Below, piece by piece: positions 21,766 through 36,400 of a stretch of 44,804 nt of DNA. Numbering within the stretch: the first letter of the stretch is position 1; each line of letters begins with the position of its first letter. Position numbers and translations under genes: made by a program. Below the pieces are notes generated by a model that saw only the letters and a program-made list of their open reading frames with translations, was not told the origin of the DNA and searched no databases. The stretch comes from Phoronis australis (Eukaryota > Phoronida > Phoronidae). The stretch is taken from contig NMRA01000187.1 in assembly GCA_002633005.1 (NCBI GenBank), positions 305,740 to 350,543 on the forward strand, given 5' to 3'.

Positions 21766-21908
21766 ATACATCTCTAGTCCTGGAATACCGCACGCGACCT
21801 ACATGTATGTATTCTATTATTAGAGCTAGCTACCCCGAGACTAGTCGCGAGATTTTGCACTAAGAATTTCCGTCTGTCTGCTGGACTGAGTTTTGCTAGT
21901 TATCAAAT

Positions 21909-21914
21909 AATAAA
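21909..21914 (+). terminator. polyadenylation signal of the oxygenase gene
   Basis: AATAAA, 275 bp after the stop codon. It is the first good signal downstream. Confidence 0.5.
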
Positions 21915-22062
21915 ATCCTACTGCAATTACTTCATTTTCATTTTGTTATCATCGTTCATCAAGCAAGATCCTTTTAAGGTATGATTCCATGCAACCAGCG
22001 ATTTCTCGGAAAAATTAATCGACAAACCGAAAATTACACTAGTCATTGTTTAAGCACCGACC

Positions 22063-22106
22063 AGTGACCCTGTGACCCTGTGACCCTGGGACCCTGTGAC
22101 CCTGGG
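22063..22106. repeat. short TGTGACCC minisatellite
   Basis: About five tandem units of 8-9 bp (GTGACCCT) with small variants. Confidence 0.85.
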
Positions 22107-22349
22107 GGCCTCCGATATCGTTTTAGCTCTAGTCGTAGAACCACTTTCGACAACCCATCATACAATATGCCAGCAGTTTTTCAAGAAGACATTTTTGGAT
22201 GGTAAATAGTGCTACATTATTTTACGGACAGAAGTTACATGTACATTTGCCTTAAATGAAAAGCGTAGGCTACATGTATGTAATCGGAGGAATTTATGCA
22301 ACTTTCAAAAAGTTACTTATAATTGCTTAACAAAATGCGCCACTTGTAG

Positions 22350-22351
<2 letters not shown>

Positions 22352-22407
<56 letters not shown>
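22352..22407. repeat. (TG)n microsatellite
   Basis: Near-pure TG dinucleotide run of 56 bp. The rest of 21915-24376 shows no gene. Confidence 0.95.
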
Positions 22408-22411
<4 letters not shown>

Positions 22412-24376
22412 CGTGAGTGTATCCACTTCTGAGAAGTAGGCATGTTGTTTTCTGTAGTATTTAACTCTACCCGTGAAATAAAATTTAAAAAAATTAAGTT
22501 TATCTCCTAAAAGAACCCAATCCAGTACTTCGTGTTCCTGACAACATACAGTGTATTTGCCAATTGCCGCGCTCTTGGCTGTCCCACTTTTTCTGTGGCA
22601 CTTTTTAAACCTTTTTTCGCCATCCTCTCATGTCATGACGAATGGCCGAAGTGACTTATTATCGTATAGTGTTGTATATTCCAACGCGGCATAGCCATAA
22701 TTTTGGTAGTAATAATAACGTTACGTTTCGGGGGCTTTGACGGCACCCAAAATTTCCTATTCAACTATAAAAAACAACAACAAAACGATTTCGGGCATGT
22801 TTGGGTGTTACTTCTGCTGTTTTTTTGCAGCGAGCATATCAGCTATACGTGTTGGCTTAGACCTAGATGTCCTGCTTTTTATCCTAAAGTCCCACTTCGA
22901 ACCAATCCAATTGTATCGTTTTTTGTTCTGTGACAGCATGGCAGCATGTGTTTAAAATTCCGTTGTCCCTTTTATTTTTATTTTCCAGATTTCAATTTTC
23001 TTGTTAACATAATGGTCGTAAAAATGTGTTCGATTATCTCTTATTTACATTAACATACACTACATGTATCAGGATCACTTAAAAATTTTACTTTCTGAAA
23101 AAAAATAATTCTAAAGTTTTTTGGAAAGTCCTAAGCTGCAACCACAGTAGATGTCAAAGCTACCTGTAGTGATAAATTTTGCTGATTTTTATCCACAAGA
23201 AAACGTTTATCTACAAATGTTGGATATATACTTGGGAGTAGTTTATCGCATTTTGCGTAAATGTCACTGCGTTCTGAATTTTTACTGAAGAATTCAATTG
23301 TATCAAACGGCACTTAAAGTCCAATTAACTATAATAATAATAAAATTCATAATTTTAGATGAATACCTTTGCAAATTATCCACAGCAAGTGCGACAGATT
23401 CATTTTCTAAAACCTTTGTCTTTATAAGGTAGAAATCTTTTGAATCATTTGCAGAAATTATGTTCTTGATTGATTAACTTGGCATTTACATAACCTCTCT
23501 GGTTCATTTCCTGTTTTCTATTATCAAAAACCGGACGATCGCAGCACAAATAAAAAAGTCCATGTTCAATTCAACGTTTCGTCTTTTCAATAGACATCAC
23601 CAGGATCATATTTACAACAATTTAGAACAACAAATGCCAACATACAGCTCAGGTAACATCCATAGACTGAAGTGAGAGATACATAAAATATAGACAGTAG
23701 CTTGCCATCACCATAGTTGCAGGGTCACAGAGCTATGCATGTTATTCAGAGAATCAGTGGCATGCTGGTTCTGAATGGCCAATGACTCTTTGATGTACAG
23801 TAACTCCTTATTGGGTTCTCTGCAGATAATACATAGCAGTTGTAATTGTATGCATTCAAGATTTCCATTTTCTTGAATACCAGATGTATTAATACCAATG
23901 ACGTAACCGTTCGGCAAGTCTAATTTGTCCATGAACTCCACAAATTGGCAAATGTCCCTGAGAATCATTTTGTATGCGACAACCTTCGATGGACGACAAC
24001 AACGGGAAGTTTACGTGTATCATTAAAAAGAATATTGCACCGAGGATATAAACTTGCACAACACATAGTGTATTGATTACCACAACCCTGTATAATAACG
24101 CTCACCAGTAGGCGCTGATCACTCTTCACCATGTAACCTTGCAAATATTCTTCCTATTACAGATTAAACAGAACTTCCTAAGCGCAAATGGTGAAGTCTG
24201 CAAAAGCGGATAAATCTCGATCATAAAAGCTAACAATTTCGGCCTAGCGGCAAAGAGCCGGTGACCTCCCCGGCGGGATCATAACCCAGAAGAGAGAAAC
24301 GGTAGACCCGTGGGCCTTCAGTAATACCAATGTTCATAAAACCTCTACTAGAATTGCACGGCGCGCCACACGGAAT

Positions 24377-24382
24377 TTTAAT
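24377..24382 (-). terminator. possible polyadenylation signal of the hydantoinase-DUF917 gene
   Basis: ATTAAA on the minus strand, 90 bp after the stop codon at 24472. A variant signal, so tentative. Confidence 0.3.
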
Positions 24383-24471
24383 AATTTCATTGTCGAACTA
24401 CACGGAGTGGTTAGGTAAGTTTCGAGATCGAGACGAGTCTGGAAATGATGTCTTTCGCCCTAACAGTTCTT

Positions 24472-27400
24472 TCATTTGTAACTTTTAGCTTGTTGATCAG
24501 CAGCTGTTGGTATAGGCTCAAAACCTGGGCACATCTTCACAGGTTTGTACTCAACGTCATAACCAAACGCCTTCGGACCGACAACACCTAGAGCTGTTTC
24601 AGTTCGTAACTTTTCGTGACATGGCATAACCACTACAAAAACTCTTTGCCCGTATCTAATCTCTTCGACTACTATGGGATGTCCTGTATCGACATCAAGC
24701 ACTGACATCATATCTGGCACCGTTGCAATCACGTGGCCATCGTGTGCGCGCTTGGCGATTAGGAATTCATTCTGAAAATTGATGACCACGTTAAATCCGG
24801 TGAAGTCATCAAGTCCCTCAATCTCAAGACCACCCATAGTGTACCCTCGTGTCGTCTGCTTGCTCACGTCAAAAATCTGAAATTGGCAGGTGTCGATGAG
24901 ATACGACAAAAACTTTTTAATCATAATTCCATTTCTGTTTCATTACTCTACAAAAGGATAAAAGCTGTCCTCGTGACCTACATTCATTTAAGCGATAAGG
25001 AGGCTCAAGTCTATAGCGTGATGCCAATGCAGACTTTTCTCAATTAAAGTTTCTTTTTAAAACTAAACGTGTTCTTTCGGATTATTCATAACTTGAAGTA
25101 AACAACAAGAATACATTCAGCCATACCTTTCCCTCAATGATGACGTCACAGTCCAAAAATTTGGTTACTGCTTCCTTAATGGACATTTTTTCCCGCCTCG
25201 CTTTGTTGATACTGTCTCCTAGTCGCCACACGTGACTCATAGAATAAAGCACAGATTTGTCGAAGATGTCTTGCTTCGTCAGCGGAGCAAAACAGAGACC
25301 GCCAACACAACTGAAACATGATTCACTCAAGCACGTTGACACAGGCGCTGACATTGGTGGTCAATCACAAGGAAGGATATGATATAACAGTGACCAATCA
25401 CTAATGTCACGATATCGAATGGTGACCAATCACTAAGGTCATGATATAATGGTGACCAACCACTAAGAAGGACATGATGTAATGGTCGCCAGTCACTAAG
25501 AAGGAGACCATATAATGGTGACTAAACAATACAAAGATCATGATTTAATGGTACCCAATAACTACGAAGATCATGATTTAATGGTGACCAAGCACTAAAG
25601 ACATGATATTAGGGTGATCAATCACTACAAATGTCATGATTGAATCCACCCACCATGTCACTTAAACAACATAAGGCTTCACATTTTCAAGCCGTGAAAG
25701 ATGCGTCGGCAAACTCGTGACCGGTAGCACATACACACGTGACGGTGTAAAATAAAATTGGCAACATAACACAAACAAAACAAACATTTAGTATGTTCTT
25801 CAATGAATTCGCTTTGATAGAAATTCCGTCATCATGCAATGCAGAAACAACAGACATTTGTGGTATTGGGTGGTCTGACGTCATGAAACTCATTGGACGG
25901 TATTGAGTGAACTGAAGTGATGAAACGCACTGGAAGTTATTGGGTGATCTGAAGTGATGAAATATCCTGAAAACCCGAGATGCACTTAGACCTTTGTTGT
26001 TCCCGTGCATATCTGTGTCTCACATTGTATATATGCTGTATATTGTGTGAGTGGAAGGTATTACTCGAGTACGAATAAGCGATTGCTCGCGATAAATGGT
26101 GACATGTGACGAGATATTAGTGTGACAACTCGACACCAGGTGTACATGTAAAAATCCCTTTCCAGGGCCGTAGGAAGCGGGGGGGCCGGGGGGGCCCGTG
26201 CCCCCCCAAAATTTTCAGCGTACAAGCTTCTGCAACATTGTATTTTGATTTGAAGTACAGTTTTCTCAGACTTATAACGAAATTGAAGAATCTGGCTTAG
26301 TTATCAGAAAAACACCATAAAAACGGTTGGATCAGGCAGCTTTTATTTCGACAAAGAATCGTTTCCCAAGACTGCAGAACAAGACTTCAAGTTGATGTTT
26401 GGCGTCGTCGGCAAAGTGAAGACCTCACGTGTGTCCGGTAAGTTTTACATTATATCTAGCAGTAGCGCGTGCAGTTCTAAGCTTGAACTTTGGTGTTCAG
26501 TGCATTATTCGAGATGTCGACCACAATGGAGGTTATTGAGTTTTCTAACGTTGTGGAGTTGTTTTTACTGTTCATGGTGATTGTCGCATGCACGTTATAG
26601 CAGGAAACTGGAGTAAATTTCGATCAGTGGTCACAAATTCTGTAATTTACAGGGCTTTGGAGAACTCGTGGCGTCGATTGGATACGACTCGCAGAAAGCT
26701 GGAAGTCTATACGACACATACAGTAAACCTTGTAACACAAGCTGTTGAATCCCCTCTTTCTACATCTAGTTTGTTGGAAAATGCTCTGATCGACGAGTTC
26801 GCAAAATGCATAATTCCCGAATCTCACCAGTCAACACACGAACCCATTCGCACATCTGGGGACGGCAACTGTTTATTTCGAGCCGCTTCTCTTTGCATAA
26901 CTGGTATAACTTTATATTTTTCGTAATAGATTTTTGACTTTTACTTTAGTCGATATTACATGGGCGGCGCAGCATTTAGTGGGGAGCTATATTCCCTCAG
27001 CCCCCTATCAGGTGCGCCGCCTACGCCCGCGAACGGTGCACCACTGAATTAAGGGGAGTGATAGCCTCTCGGCGGTTACATGTATGTGGCTTTTCCCTTT
27101 GAAACAACTATCATCCCGTACTTTGTTCTGTGTATGCGCGCATTTTGGGCACTTGCCATGAAGTTGGGGACGTGAAATGGGAAAAAATCCATTGGCATTC
27201 ACTAAAAGTGCCATTTCGGAAAGTCGAAATTATGTCTATAAACTCATTCCTGGAATAAGGCCCATTTACGAATTTCTTGTCATTACACAGAATTTCAAAA
27301 CCTATCTAAAGTATCGCATGGCCTTATTTTATAAAGGCAAGTAATCTCTTGATACAACCTTGCAGTTGCTTAAGTTTATAGGTGACGAATCCCTCCACGT

Positions 27401-30400
27401 GACATTAAGGCTGCTGACTGCAGCCGAGCTCTTCATTCACTCTGACTTTTATGCAAGGCACCCACACGTTATTGCTGCTACTCAGAAAGAAAACTCTATA
27501 TCTTCGGATTTTCAAACATTATTCACTGTGGTAATGTCTCAGGAGGACGGTCTTGGAGACACTGTAAACGATGATAATGAAGCAGCCATTGTAAGAGAGG
27601 CAAAGCATCTGTGCCACGATGGGAATTGGAGTGGTCTCATGGCTGTCATGGGTCTGTCGTCTGTATTGAAAATGCCAGTAACAAGTGTATATCCCGACGT
27701 AGGAAAAAGTGTTCATTCCCTTCATGGGGAGATCTTACCACGTGTATTAGGAAATGCTTCATGCAACAAATATGCGATTTTCTTGTGGTCTAGAGATGGA
27801 AATCTTGACAACCGACCCGGCGCGATTTTTGAACCAAATCATGTCGTAGCAGTTAGAATAAAAAACACACGCCCTGTACCTGAGTGTCAAATGAATAAAA
27901 AAAGATTTTGCGACGATTCCCAGGAATGTTCAAGAGCAAAGAAGCAGCACGCTTCCAGTCACCAAAGAAAAATAGGTGCCTTCTTTAAGGTAAAATCCCT
28001 ACCTGTAACCAGTAACTCACTCACGCTCGAAACTCACTTAATAGGCGGCGCATCACGCACTAAACCTGGAGGTGCTTCAGCTTGGAATATAAAAAGTAAC
28101 TCTGAAACGTCAAACACAGAACTATCGGACGTCCTGGAGTCCCACAGTAGCTGTCCTACGCAGTTAGCAAACAGCACTTCTGAAGAAGCCACATTGCACA
28201 CAGAGCCACTTGTGGTGAACGCTGGGACTCACAAATCTGGTACTACGAATTTAGAACCATCGAGCCAGTCACAGGAGCTTTATTGTAGCTCTTCAGCACC
28301 AAGTGAAAACTCCCACACTCACCAAAACAGTTCTTCTCAGTCGGCTCACACCATGCAAGAAAAACGTGGTTTACACGACATTCCCGAGCATCCACACAAA
28401 CCTTCAAATCACGTCTTTCCAAAACGACCTTTTGGCAAGAAAAATCGTCAATTTCAAAAACAGTGGTTTATCTCATGGCCGTGGCTGCATTATATTGAGG
28501 GGGAAGATAAGGTGTTGTGTCACATATGTGCAAAAGCTTACCACATGGGTCTGCTGTCTTCAGCAAAACAAGAGCTACATGTATCATTTGTTGTTACCGG
28601 TTATACCAACTGGAAAAAGGCTACTAACAAGACGTCTGGCTTTACGAAGCATGAGAAATCTGAGTGCCATAAAGAAGCAATGGAACGCACACTGATAGTG
28701 AAGTTGTCTGTCAAAGATGTTGCGGAACAACTGTCAACAGCCCACGGAGAGCAAAAAGCGAAAAACCGCAGAATGTTCCTGAAAATATTAACAAACATAC
28801 GTTTTTTGGCAAGACAAGGTATACCGTTTAGGGGTGACGGAGATGAACAAGATTCCAATTTTATTCAACTACTCCATCTAAAAGAAACAGAGACAGATAT
28901 TTTGAAATCATGGTTGTCGCAGAAAACAAATAAATATACGTCTCCAGATATTCAAAATGAAGCGATCAAACTGATGGCTTTAAAAGTTCTCCGAGAAATA
29001 GCGTCGTGCATTCGCGGCAGTCCTTATTTTAGTATACTGGCAGACGAAACTACTGACGTGTCTAATAGCGAACAACTCGTCGTTTGTATCCGATGGGTAG
29101 ACGAATCATTACAACCCCATGAAGATTTCATCGGATTTCGCCGCTTGGAATTGATGGATGCCCAAACAATTACGTCACTTCTAAAAGACACACTGTTGCG
29201 GATGAACTTGTCTTTAAGCAGATGTCGTGGTCAATGCTATGATGGTTGCAGCACAATGAGTGGGTCCAAAAATGGAGTCGTTGTCAACATTAAACAGGAA
29301 GAACATCGCGCCCTGTACACACATTGTTATGGCCACGCGTTGAATCTTGCCTGCTCAGATAGTATCAAACGATGCAAGCTGATGGCAGATGCTTTAGACA
29401 CCACGTACGAAATTACCAAACTGATAAAAAAATCTCCCAAACGTGACGCACAGTTGAATAAAATACGAGATGCGTTGCTTGACGACAGAGAAGTGGGTAA
29501 TATTCGGCAACTGTGTCCAACGAGATGGACCGTGAAGGCTGACGCTCTGAATCGTGTGATAGGTAACTATGATTGTTTACAGGAACTCTGGTCCTGGGGA
29601 GTCCAAAATTGCAATGATTCAGAAATGAAAGCGCGGATACGTGGAATTCAGTCTCACATGACACAGTTTAGTTTCTTTTACGGTTTAGTACTTTCAGAGC
29701 GCCTGTTGGTGCATGCTGACAATCTGAGTACAACTTTACAAAGCGTTCAGATGTCCGCGGCTGAGGCTCAAAAGATTGCCAAAATGACCTTTACTACATT
29801 AGAACGGATGAGAAACGACAGAGAATTTAAAAACTTCTGGGATGAAGTCCTAGCTTGTGCAAAGGATCATCACGTCAAAGATCCTGGTCTCCCTAGACGC
29901 AATAGAAAACCCGCTAGATACGAAACAAGAAATGCGCCTCCGGAGTTTTCTTCGAGTCCAGAAGATTATTATAGAAGAATTTATTTTGAAGCTCTTGACA
30001 ATATCATTGCATCAATACGGGACAGGTTTGATCAAGAAGATTACAAAATTTATATGCAGTGTGAGGAGCTGATACTCAAGGCGGCAAAAGGGGAAAACTT
30101 TGAAAATGAATACCAAGATGTTATCAGTTTTTATGGAGATGATTTTGATTCAACACTGCGCTGTCACCTGGCTACGTTTGGGGCCAATTATGCACAGGAT
30201 GGTAGTCAAGAGGTAACATTGTCTCGTGTTGTGGATCATTTGCAGAAATTATCAGCCGGTCAAAAACACTTGATCGAAAATGTAATTAAACTAGCAAACT
30301 TGCTGTTAGTGATGCCTGCAACAAATGCCAGTAGCGAACGAGCATTTAGTGCTCTTAGGCGTGTTAAGTCATATTTACGTTCCACAATGGGACAGGGGAG

Positions 30401-33400
30401 GTTGAACCATTTAATGTTGCTCCATGTTCACAAAGACATGTGCGATAAGCTAAATTTGGTGGATGTGGCAAACGATTTTGTACGAGGAAGTGAAATGCGA
30501 AAGGCACAACTCGGGGTTTTTACCACGTTAGACTTAGCTGCAGCCCGAGTTCCTGTGTGCAGCAGGGCAACGTCCACTGATTTATGTTGAAGAGTAAATA
30601 AAAACATTTATAATTATTTCACACCTTCATTCTTACTGTTCAGCAAGAGTAATCGTATGAGCGGCATGTATGTTGCTCCAAAAATTTCCAGTCAATCTTA
30701 ACAAAAAATTAACTCTAAAAGTACAGCATCTGTTACACACCTTATTATTAGTAGACATATTTTTTCATATAATTCAAAACGTACCTAGTGGTTGCAGTAG
30801 TTCATTTTACAGCGTTGATATATACACCCCAGTGCAACGCAGTGGTTTCGAAATTAGAAGTTACGTATCGACCAGGGTCGGTGCCCCCCCAATAATTTTT
30901 ACCTTCCTACGGGCCTGCTTTCGGCTACAGCGTAGCCTACCAAACGTGGAAAATATCCTCTTTTTGACACGATACAGTGGCGAATTATTCTTAGACAGAG
31001 ATTTCAGGCAACAGGTTTCACTTTTGTGATCATAACGTCATCAAAGTATTTACAGTTGTGCAGCACGAGATGTTCAAGTGATTCAACCAAATAACGCCAA
31101 TCTCGAAAAATGTTCGTGAATAAAAAAACTAAGGCCTGAGGTCAAGCGAAAGTTGTTTTATGCTCTCAGAACGCTAGAGAGCTGTATATCAAATGTTTGC
31201 TATTCCTTCAGGAGTGTGTTGAATAACGCCAGTCAACAGCAGCGACTGACATAAAACAAAAGAATATACTAGACGTCTTTCTATTTAATTGCAATATTAT
31301 GGCGTAACTAGTTCTATTTACCCTAGGCAGGTCAGGAGCTAACTCGTGAATAATTAACGAATTGTTACCTTTCTACTACAGGTATGATCTCGCGTGACCT
31401 CACCAATCTTGTAAGAAGAAAGCCAGCTGGCTGTTTAAAGTTACGTCTGCAGCTGTTTAGAAGGTGAACATGAAAATTCAATTGATGCCATTGACTCTCA
31501 TAAAACCGGTCTCATATTCCTTACTGCTTTATCATTCCATTGACTCCCACATAACCGGTCTCATATTCCTTACTGCGATAGCATTCCATTTCCTTTACCA
31601 TCCCAAGTCACAAGCAATGCCTAGGAGAGCTATTTTTGGATTCGAAATTTTGGGGTTGGCGAAGCCCAATAAGCAGCTTATAGTTACAATGTTCTGATAG
31701 GCAGAGTAACGGAAACAGAATAGTATAACGGTGAGGAACGTTATAAGACATATTTTATGAGAATAAAGGGTCTAATTCGACTTTTGTTTTATTCAGAATA
31801 TCAAGGCAAAATGCAGCAACATATGGTGACTATTGTGGGAAATATATTCTTACCCCATTAGAATACAACAACTCCGCAAGAAGCATTCGAGTTTTTTGGT
31901 CGATTCCACGTCGACTGCTAGTATCTTGTTACCCTGGAAACACAAAATACATGTTTCACACTTGGGTCAATTATCCGCCAAGTTAGGCCCAACACACTCG
32001 GGTTGCAGATCCAATTGTCAACTTGCGCACTTCATGTCAGATGACGACAGACAATAAGAGAATGGAGAGATGCAACAAAATCCGTGAGATTGATAACGAA
32101 GGTGTCATCATGCTGCGAACGCATGACGCTCATTTCCGTTACCAATGAGAACACAGAAGCAATAAGTGTTTTATAAGGGCGGCAAAAAACCTGACGCATT
32201 TTAAATTTTGTCATGGGCAGCAGCAACTTTGAAGAAAAAGGTATGTTTGGAAAGCCAGTACCTTGCATTTTATTTCATTTTTAGCAAACTTTAGCAGACA
32301 TCAAAACGCGAGCCCTGTTGGTGATTATCAAAACGCAGTTTTTCAGTGTAACCCAATGCGTTGGTATTGGTGGCATAGTTTCAATAAGTCGTGATGACGA
32401 ATGGCCAAGACGGTTGTGCAATTTGTTTATATGCCTCATATTTAAACTGTTTTACTAAAATCACAACACTGAGGTAATTCCCTCTTTTGGCTTTCGATAT
32501 AACTCGTCTATTGACTTGATGACATCTGCCATTTCTACACTTTACCTTTACGAAAATCAGCGAGGGGCAGAATATGTAGACCGTGATGGCCACACGAAAC
32601 CAAGCGGTCGACGATTGAGGCTTCATTTTTTGAAAGCTTGCATAAATGATAATGCATCAGTATCCCTGGCAATAAATCCTGCTGAATCCAAACTTGAGGA
32701 TCTACCCCAACCTGAGAACAACTTAAATATTTTTAAACTTCTCCAGACATCACCGTAATGCAGTCTACCATATAACCTCTAAAAGACACGGCCCAAAATA
32801 TCAGAAACGCCAACGACACAGACATGCACGCAGGTACGTGCATGAAAGAGCTGAAAGTCGTTGTCCACCCAATTCGGGGATTGAGTATTGTAATTACTCG
32901 ACGGCAGAAAATGAAGAACAAGCTAACATATTGCAGTTTAAAAGCTATCTTTTGGGCAACTTACACACGAGTCCACTAACACAGTTGGAGTGTGCGGGTG
33001 TCCATAAATATGCGGAATATACATCTGAAGTTCCGGAAATGCCCGACCCATTCCGTCAGCATCCACGACAGGAAGTCCCAGCTCGGCGCCCACCGTAAGG
33101 GGCTCGAGTGAGTTTATACCTCCGATTTCACAACAGAACACAGCCCCAATTTCCAGGTTTTTTTCCTGAAATAAATAACTATCTGATTACAAGCAACACC
33201 CAGAAATTCCAGTATTGTTTGAAAATGTTTCTTTGACTGCATTCAATCCAGAGTGTCTAAGACTTTACTCATAACGTAACAACAAAAGTATACTTACTTT
33301 CGCCTGCAGCTGACTCAGATGAACATCCAAACCTTGGAGAATTTCAGCCCCGCTTACCATATTTTCTATCAAGCACAACGGACTGCCCATATAAGCGACG

Positions 33401-36400
33401 GGTACCGCCACCTGCTGACGTTCTGGTGTACTAACAAGTCGGGACGGGTGGATGACTCGCATTGCCTTGCCCTCTCTCAGCGTTTTCAGTGCCCTCAGCC
33501 GTCCTAAATGAAAACGTTTCGCTACAAATTACACAAGGAAGAAACTGGTGGCCTTCCACAAATAATACTGTTTAGTGGAAACTAAACTATTCCATATGAA
33601 TGAACAACAAAATAAGAAAGTGAGATGATGATGCGCAGTTTGTAAATGTAGCCATTGAAGGTGTCTGAAATGCTTTATAGACAGGACCAGTATCATATAC
33701 CTTGTTTGTGAGATAATGCCAAGTACTAGCGGGACATCATCTGTGTTAAGTTCAACAAGTGGTTATATATTCAAACACACTATATACCAAGAGACAACTG
33801 TTGATGAAATTCACCTTGAGATAAATACTACGTCATCACCATAGCCTACACACTATACATGTATAGACAGAGACCTCTGTTGGTAGAACTCACCTAGATA
33901 CGGACTCCCACCCCCACCACAGCCCATGATGCCAGCGCCAATTGAGATGCAATCGATGTCGTATTCGTTTAAGGTCCACTCGCCTGTCACGGGGTCCACG
34001 GGTCCCGACTGAAAGCCTTCAGAAATAAAACGTCAAACCTGAAAGGAGCTATCGGTATTGGAATCATCCCCGAAGCAACAAAACCGTTTCATGGATAAGG
34101 GATGAGGTTTGCATGACTACGCTTGCGCATGATGAATCATGGAAAATTTGTACAGCGCGCGGTGAGAGGTGCGTCCCTGTTTATAATGTGTGTGTATAAA
34201 TCACTTATTTAGATTGACGTCAGTTACTGATACTGGTAAGAAACAAAAGTGAAGACCATATGCAAGCTGATTGTCCGTACTTACACATATTGGTGATTTC
34301 TTCTGACTCTTCAACTGTTAACACAGATCCTGAGTATGACCAAGTACCTTCATCACTTTCTACGTTACTAGTCAAGCTCGACGTTATGGTCACTCCATCC
34401 ACACGAGGTAGATTTGCTTTAAAAAATAGGAAACACACAGGTTCATAATAACAATCAGAAAACTTTTTAATAAACCGATGTAAAATTTAATGGTTGTTAC
34501 GTAATATTGTTTAAAACTTATATAGCGGCGAGTTCAGTTTGGATTCTAAATGAGCTTACAAGGTTCACTTTTATAGACTTGAGTCACGTGGTAGTATCTC
34601 ACCGTTGTCTGTTTTGACATGCGCAGCAGGCACAACAGTTCCAGAAGCCAGCAGACCCCCCACAGCCTTCACAGTGATCCGACTCATTCCACCGGGAATA
34701 TAAGCGACTGGTTCATCGCGGACGTCAACTATTTCGACACTGAGAGGATCTGCACCTGCGTTAATAGCTGCTTCCTTCGCACTTGATTTAGCTTTGTTGA
34801 TCATTTCGGCTCTGTTATCCCCAGAAACAATAGTATCGACTGTCCCGCTGATGTGACCTAACGCAGCTCCAACAGCGTTAGCAACCTACGGGTAGTTTCA
34901 GTATGATGTCAAGCTAATAATTCAACAAACTAGGACCCGCGTTATGCGACCGTCGGCCTTTTAATCTCATAAATAAATGGTTTGAGTAAAGGGGCTTCTA
35001 TACTGTAGACTTGCCACGTCCATTATACATACCAACTAAATAATTTTGGGGTAGGCCACTGAGGTTTGGCGGAAGTCATGAGGCATGCTTGCAAGTTCAA
35101 TGAGTATGCGTTGCGTGTATTGGTAGATATGTCAATGAGCAAGTACTGCGTGTATTGGTAGATATGTCAATGAGAAACATCCCCATGTTCCGCTTTAGAT
35201 GTACCTGTAATTCTCATCAACTTGGCGTTGCCTGAAGCAATGTGACAAAGTTGCTCAGCGACTTCAGGTAACGCTTAAACAATCTGGAATTATAGTGGGG
35301 ATGCCTGTTCATGCTTCAAAAATCATGAAATGCACTCGAAGCTCAAACCAATTTTATGAAGGAAGTACATGTAAAAAATTGTGCTCCGTGGAGTTCTGAT
35401 GTCACCTGTAACATTACCACTACCTACCTCAAAAAATTTGGGTTTCACAACACCGGAAGCACCCTTTAACTTCAGGGTAGAGTCAATGATAACACCACCT
35501 CCCCCTACAAGCACGACTGGCTGATCCTCTTTTATGATCTGCAAATGTTAATTACTTGGTCATAGTTGTGGTTAGTCATTACACATGCAGACAAAATGCA
35601 TATGACGATATGCACGATCATTTGACACATGCACACACGCATGCACGCTTGGACGAACACCAAGTTAAACACAAGCTGATGTTCAAAGAAACAATGAAGT
35701 TTATCTCTTGCTCGATTATCATATTCACGATTTTCATAATGTAGAAATCACGTTAAAGTAACGTAACACCACCTTTACAAAGGTTCAATTGAAGAACGAA
35801 TGTTCAGGAACTTTGGCGGAATGTGTGACAGTTTCCCAAGCAAATTATTTTCGAAATCGTTTAAATTACCAGAAAATCATCTCTAAACGAAAGGTGAAAT
35901 ACATTTTGACTTTCTGAAAATTTGACTTATACCAGAACATAAAATTTTCGACACAACACAATTTAAGTATAGATCACGCTAACTTAGTTCTAAATCAAAG
36001 TTTGGCAATTTGCCAACGACGTTATAATTACACGTATGTAGTAAAGTACACTGTAACAGTCAACAGTTATAGACGTGTTGAATAAAGTTAACATGGTAAC
36101 GATGGGTTGTATTCTCTGACTTTTTACAAAGAATGCAAAGATTTAACTGGTGGACACCAATATTTGACTAGAAAACATGTTTGTTGCAACAATTCCTTGC
36201 TGGTTTCGTTTTCGAGACAGAAATGACCGTTAAACAACGAATTCGTAATATACAAAAACTTGCTTTATAAAAGTGAAAGCTGTTTTAAAGTTTTAGTCAA
36301 ATAAAACAACATTAACTTTTGAGTTGGTTGCGTTAAAACGTAGCCAGTACGACGATGTTGCATTGTCACTCCAAGACGGAAGTGTGATGTAATTTAACCT

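Larger units (their letters stand above)
26158..30922 (+). mobile_element. apparently intact hAT-type DNA transposon with 5-bp target duplication
   Basis: The 15-bp terminal inverted repeats CAGGGCCGTAGGAAG (26163-26177) and CTTCCTACGGGCCTG (30903-30917) match at 14 of 15 positions, start with the CAG typical of hAT ends, and are flanked by a perfect CTTTC direct repeat (26158-26162, 30918-30922). Both ends have C/G runs just inside (CCCCCCC followed by AAAATTTT or AATAATTTTT). The element holds one three-exon gene with no stop or frameshift, and so may be young. It lies antiparallel in intron 12 of the host hydantoinase-DUF917 gene. A 5-bp rather than 8-bp duplication is unusual for hAT. I recall 5-bp hAT subgroups but cannot check. 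Confidence 0.88.

Noticed and set aside
24240-24300. tRNA-like block with GCCGG pairing
   Set aside because: No A-box or B-box spacing and no cloverleaf.
26162-26215. C/G runs near the left end read as a sequencing artefact
   Set aside because: Matching runs occur just inside the right end of the element (30884-30891), so they belong to the transposon termini.
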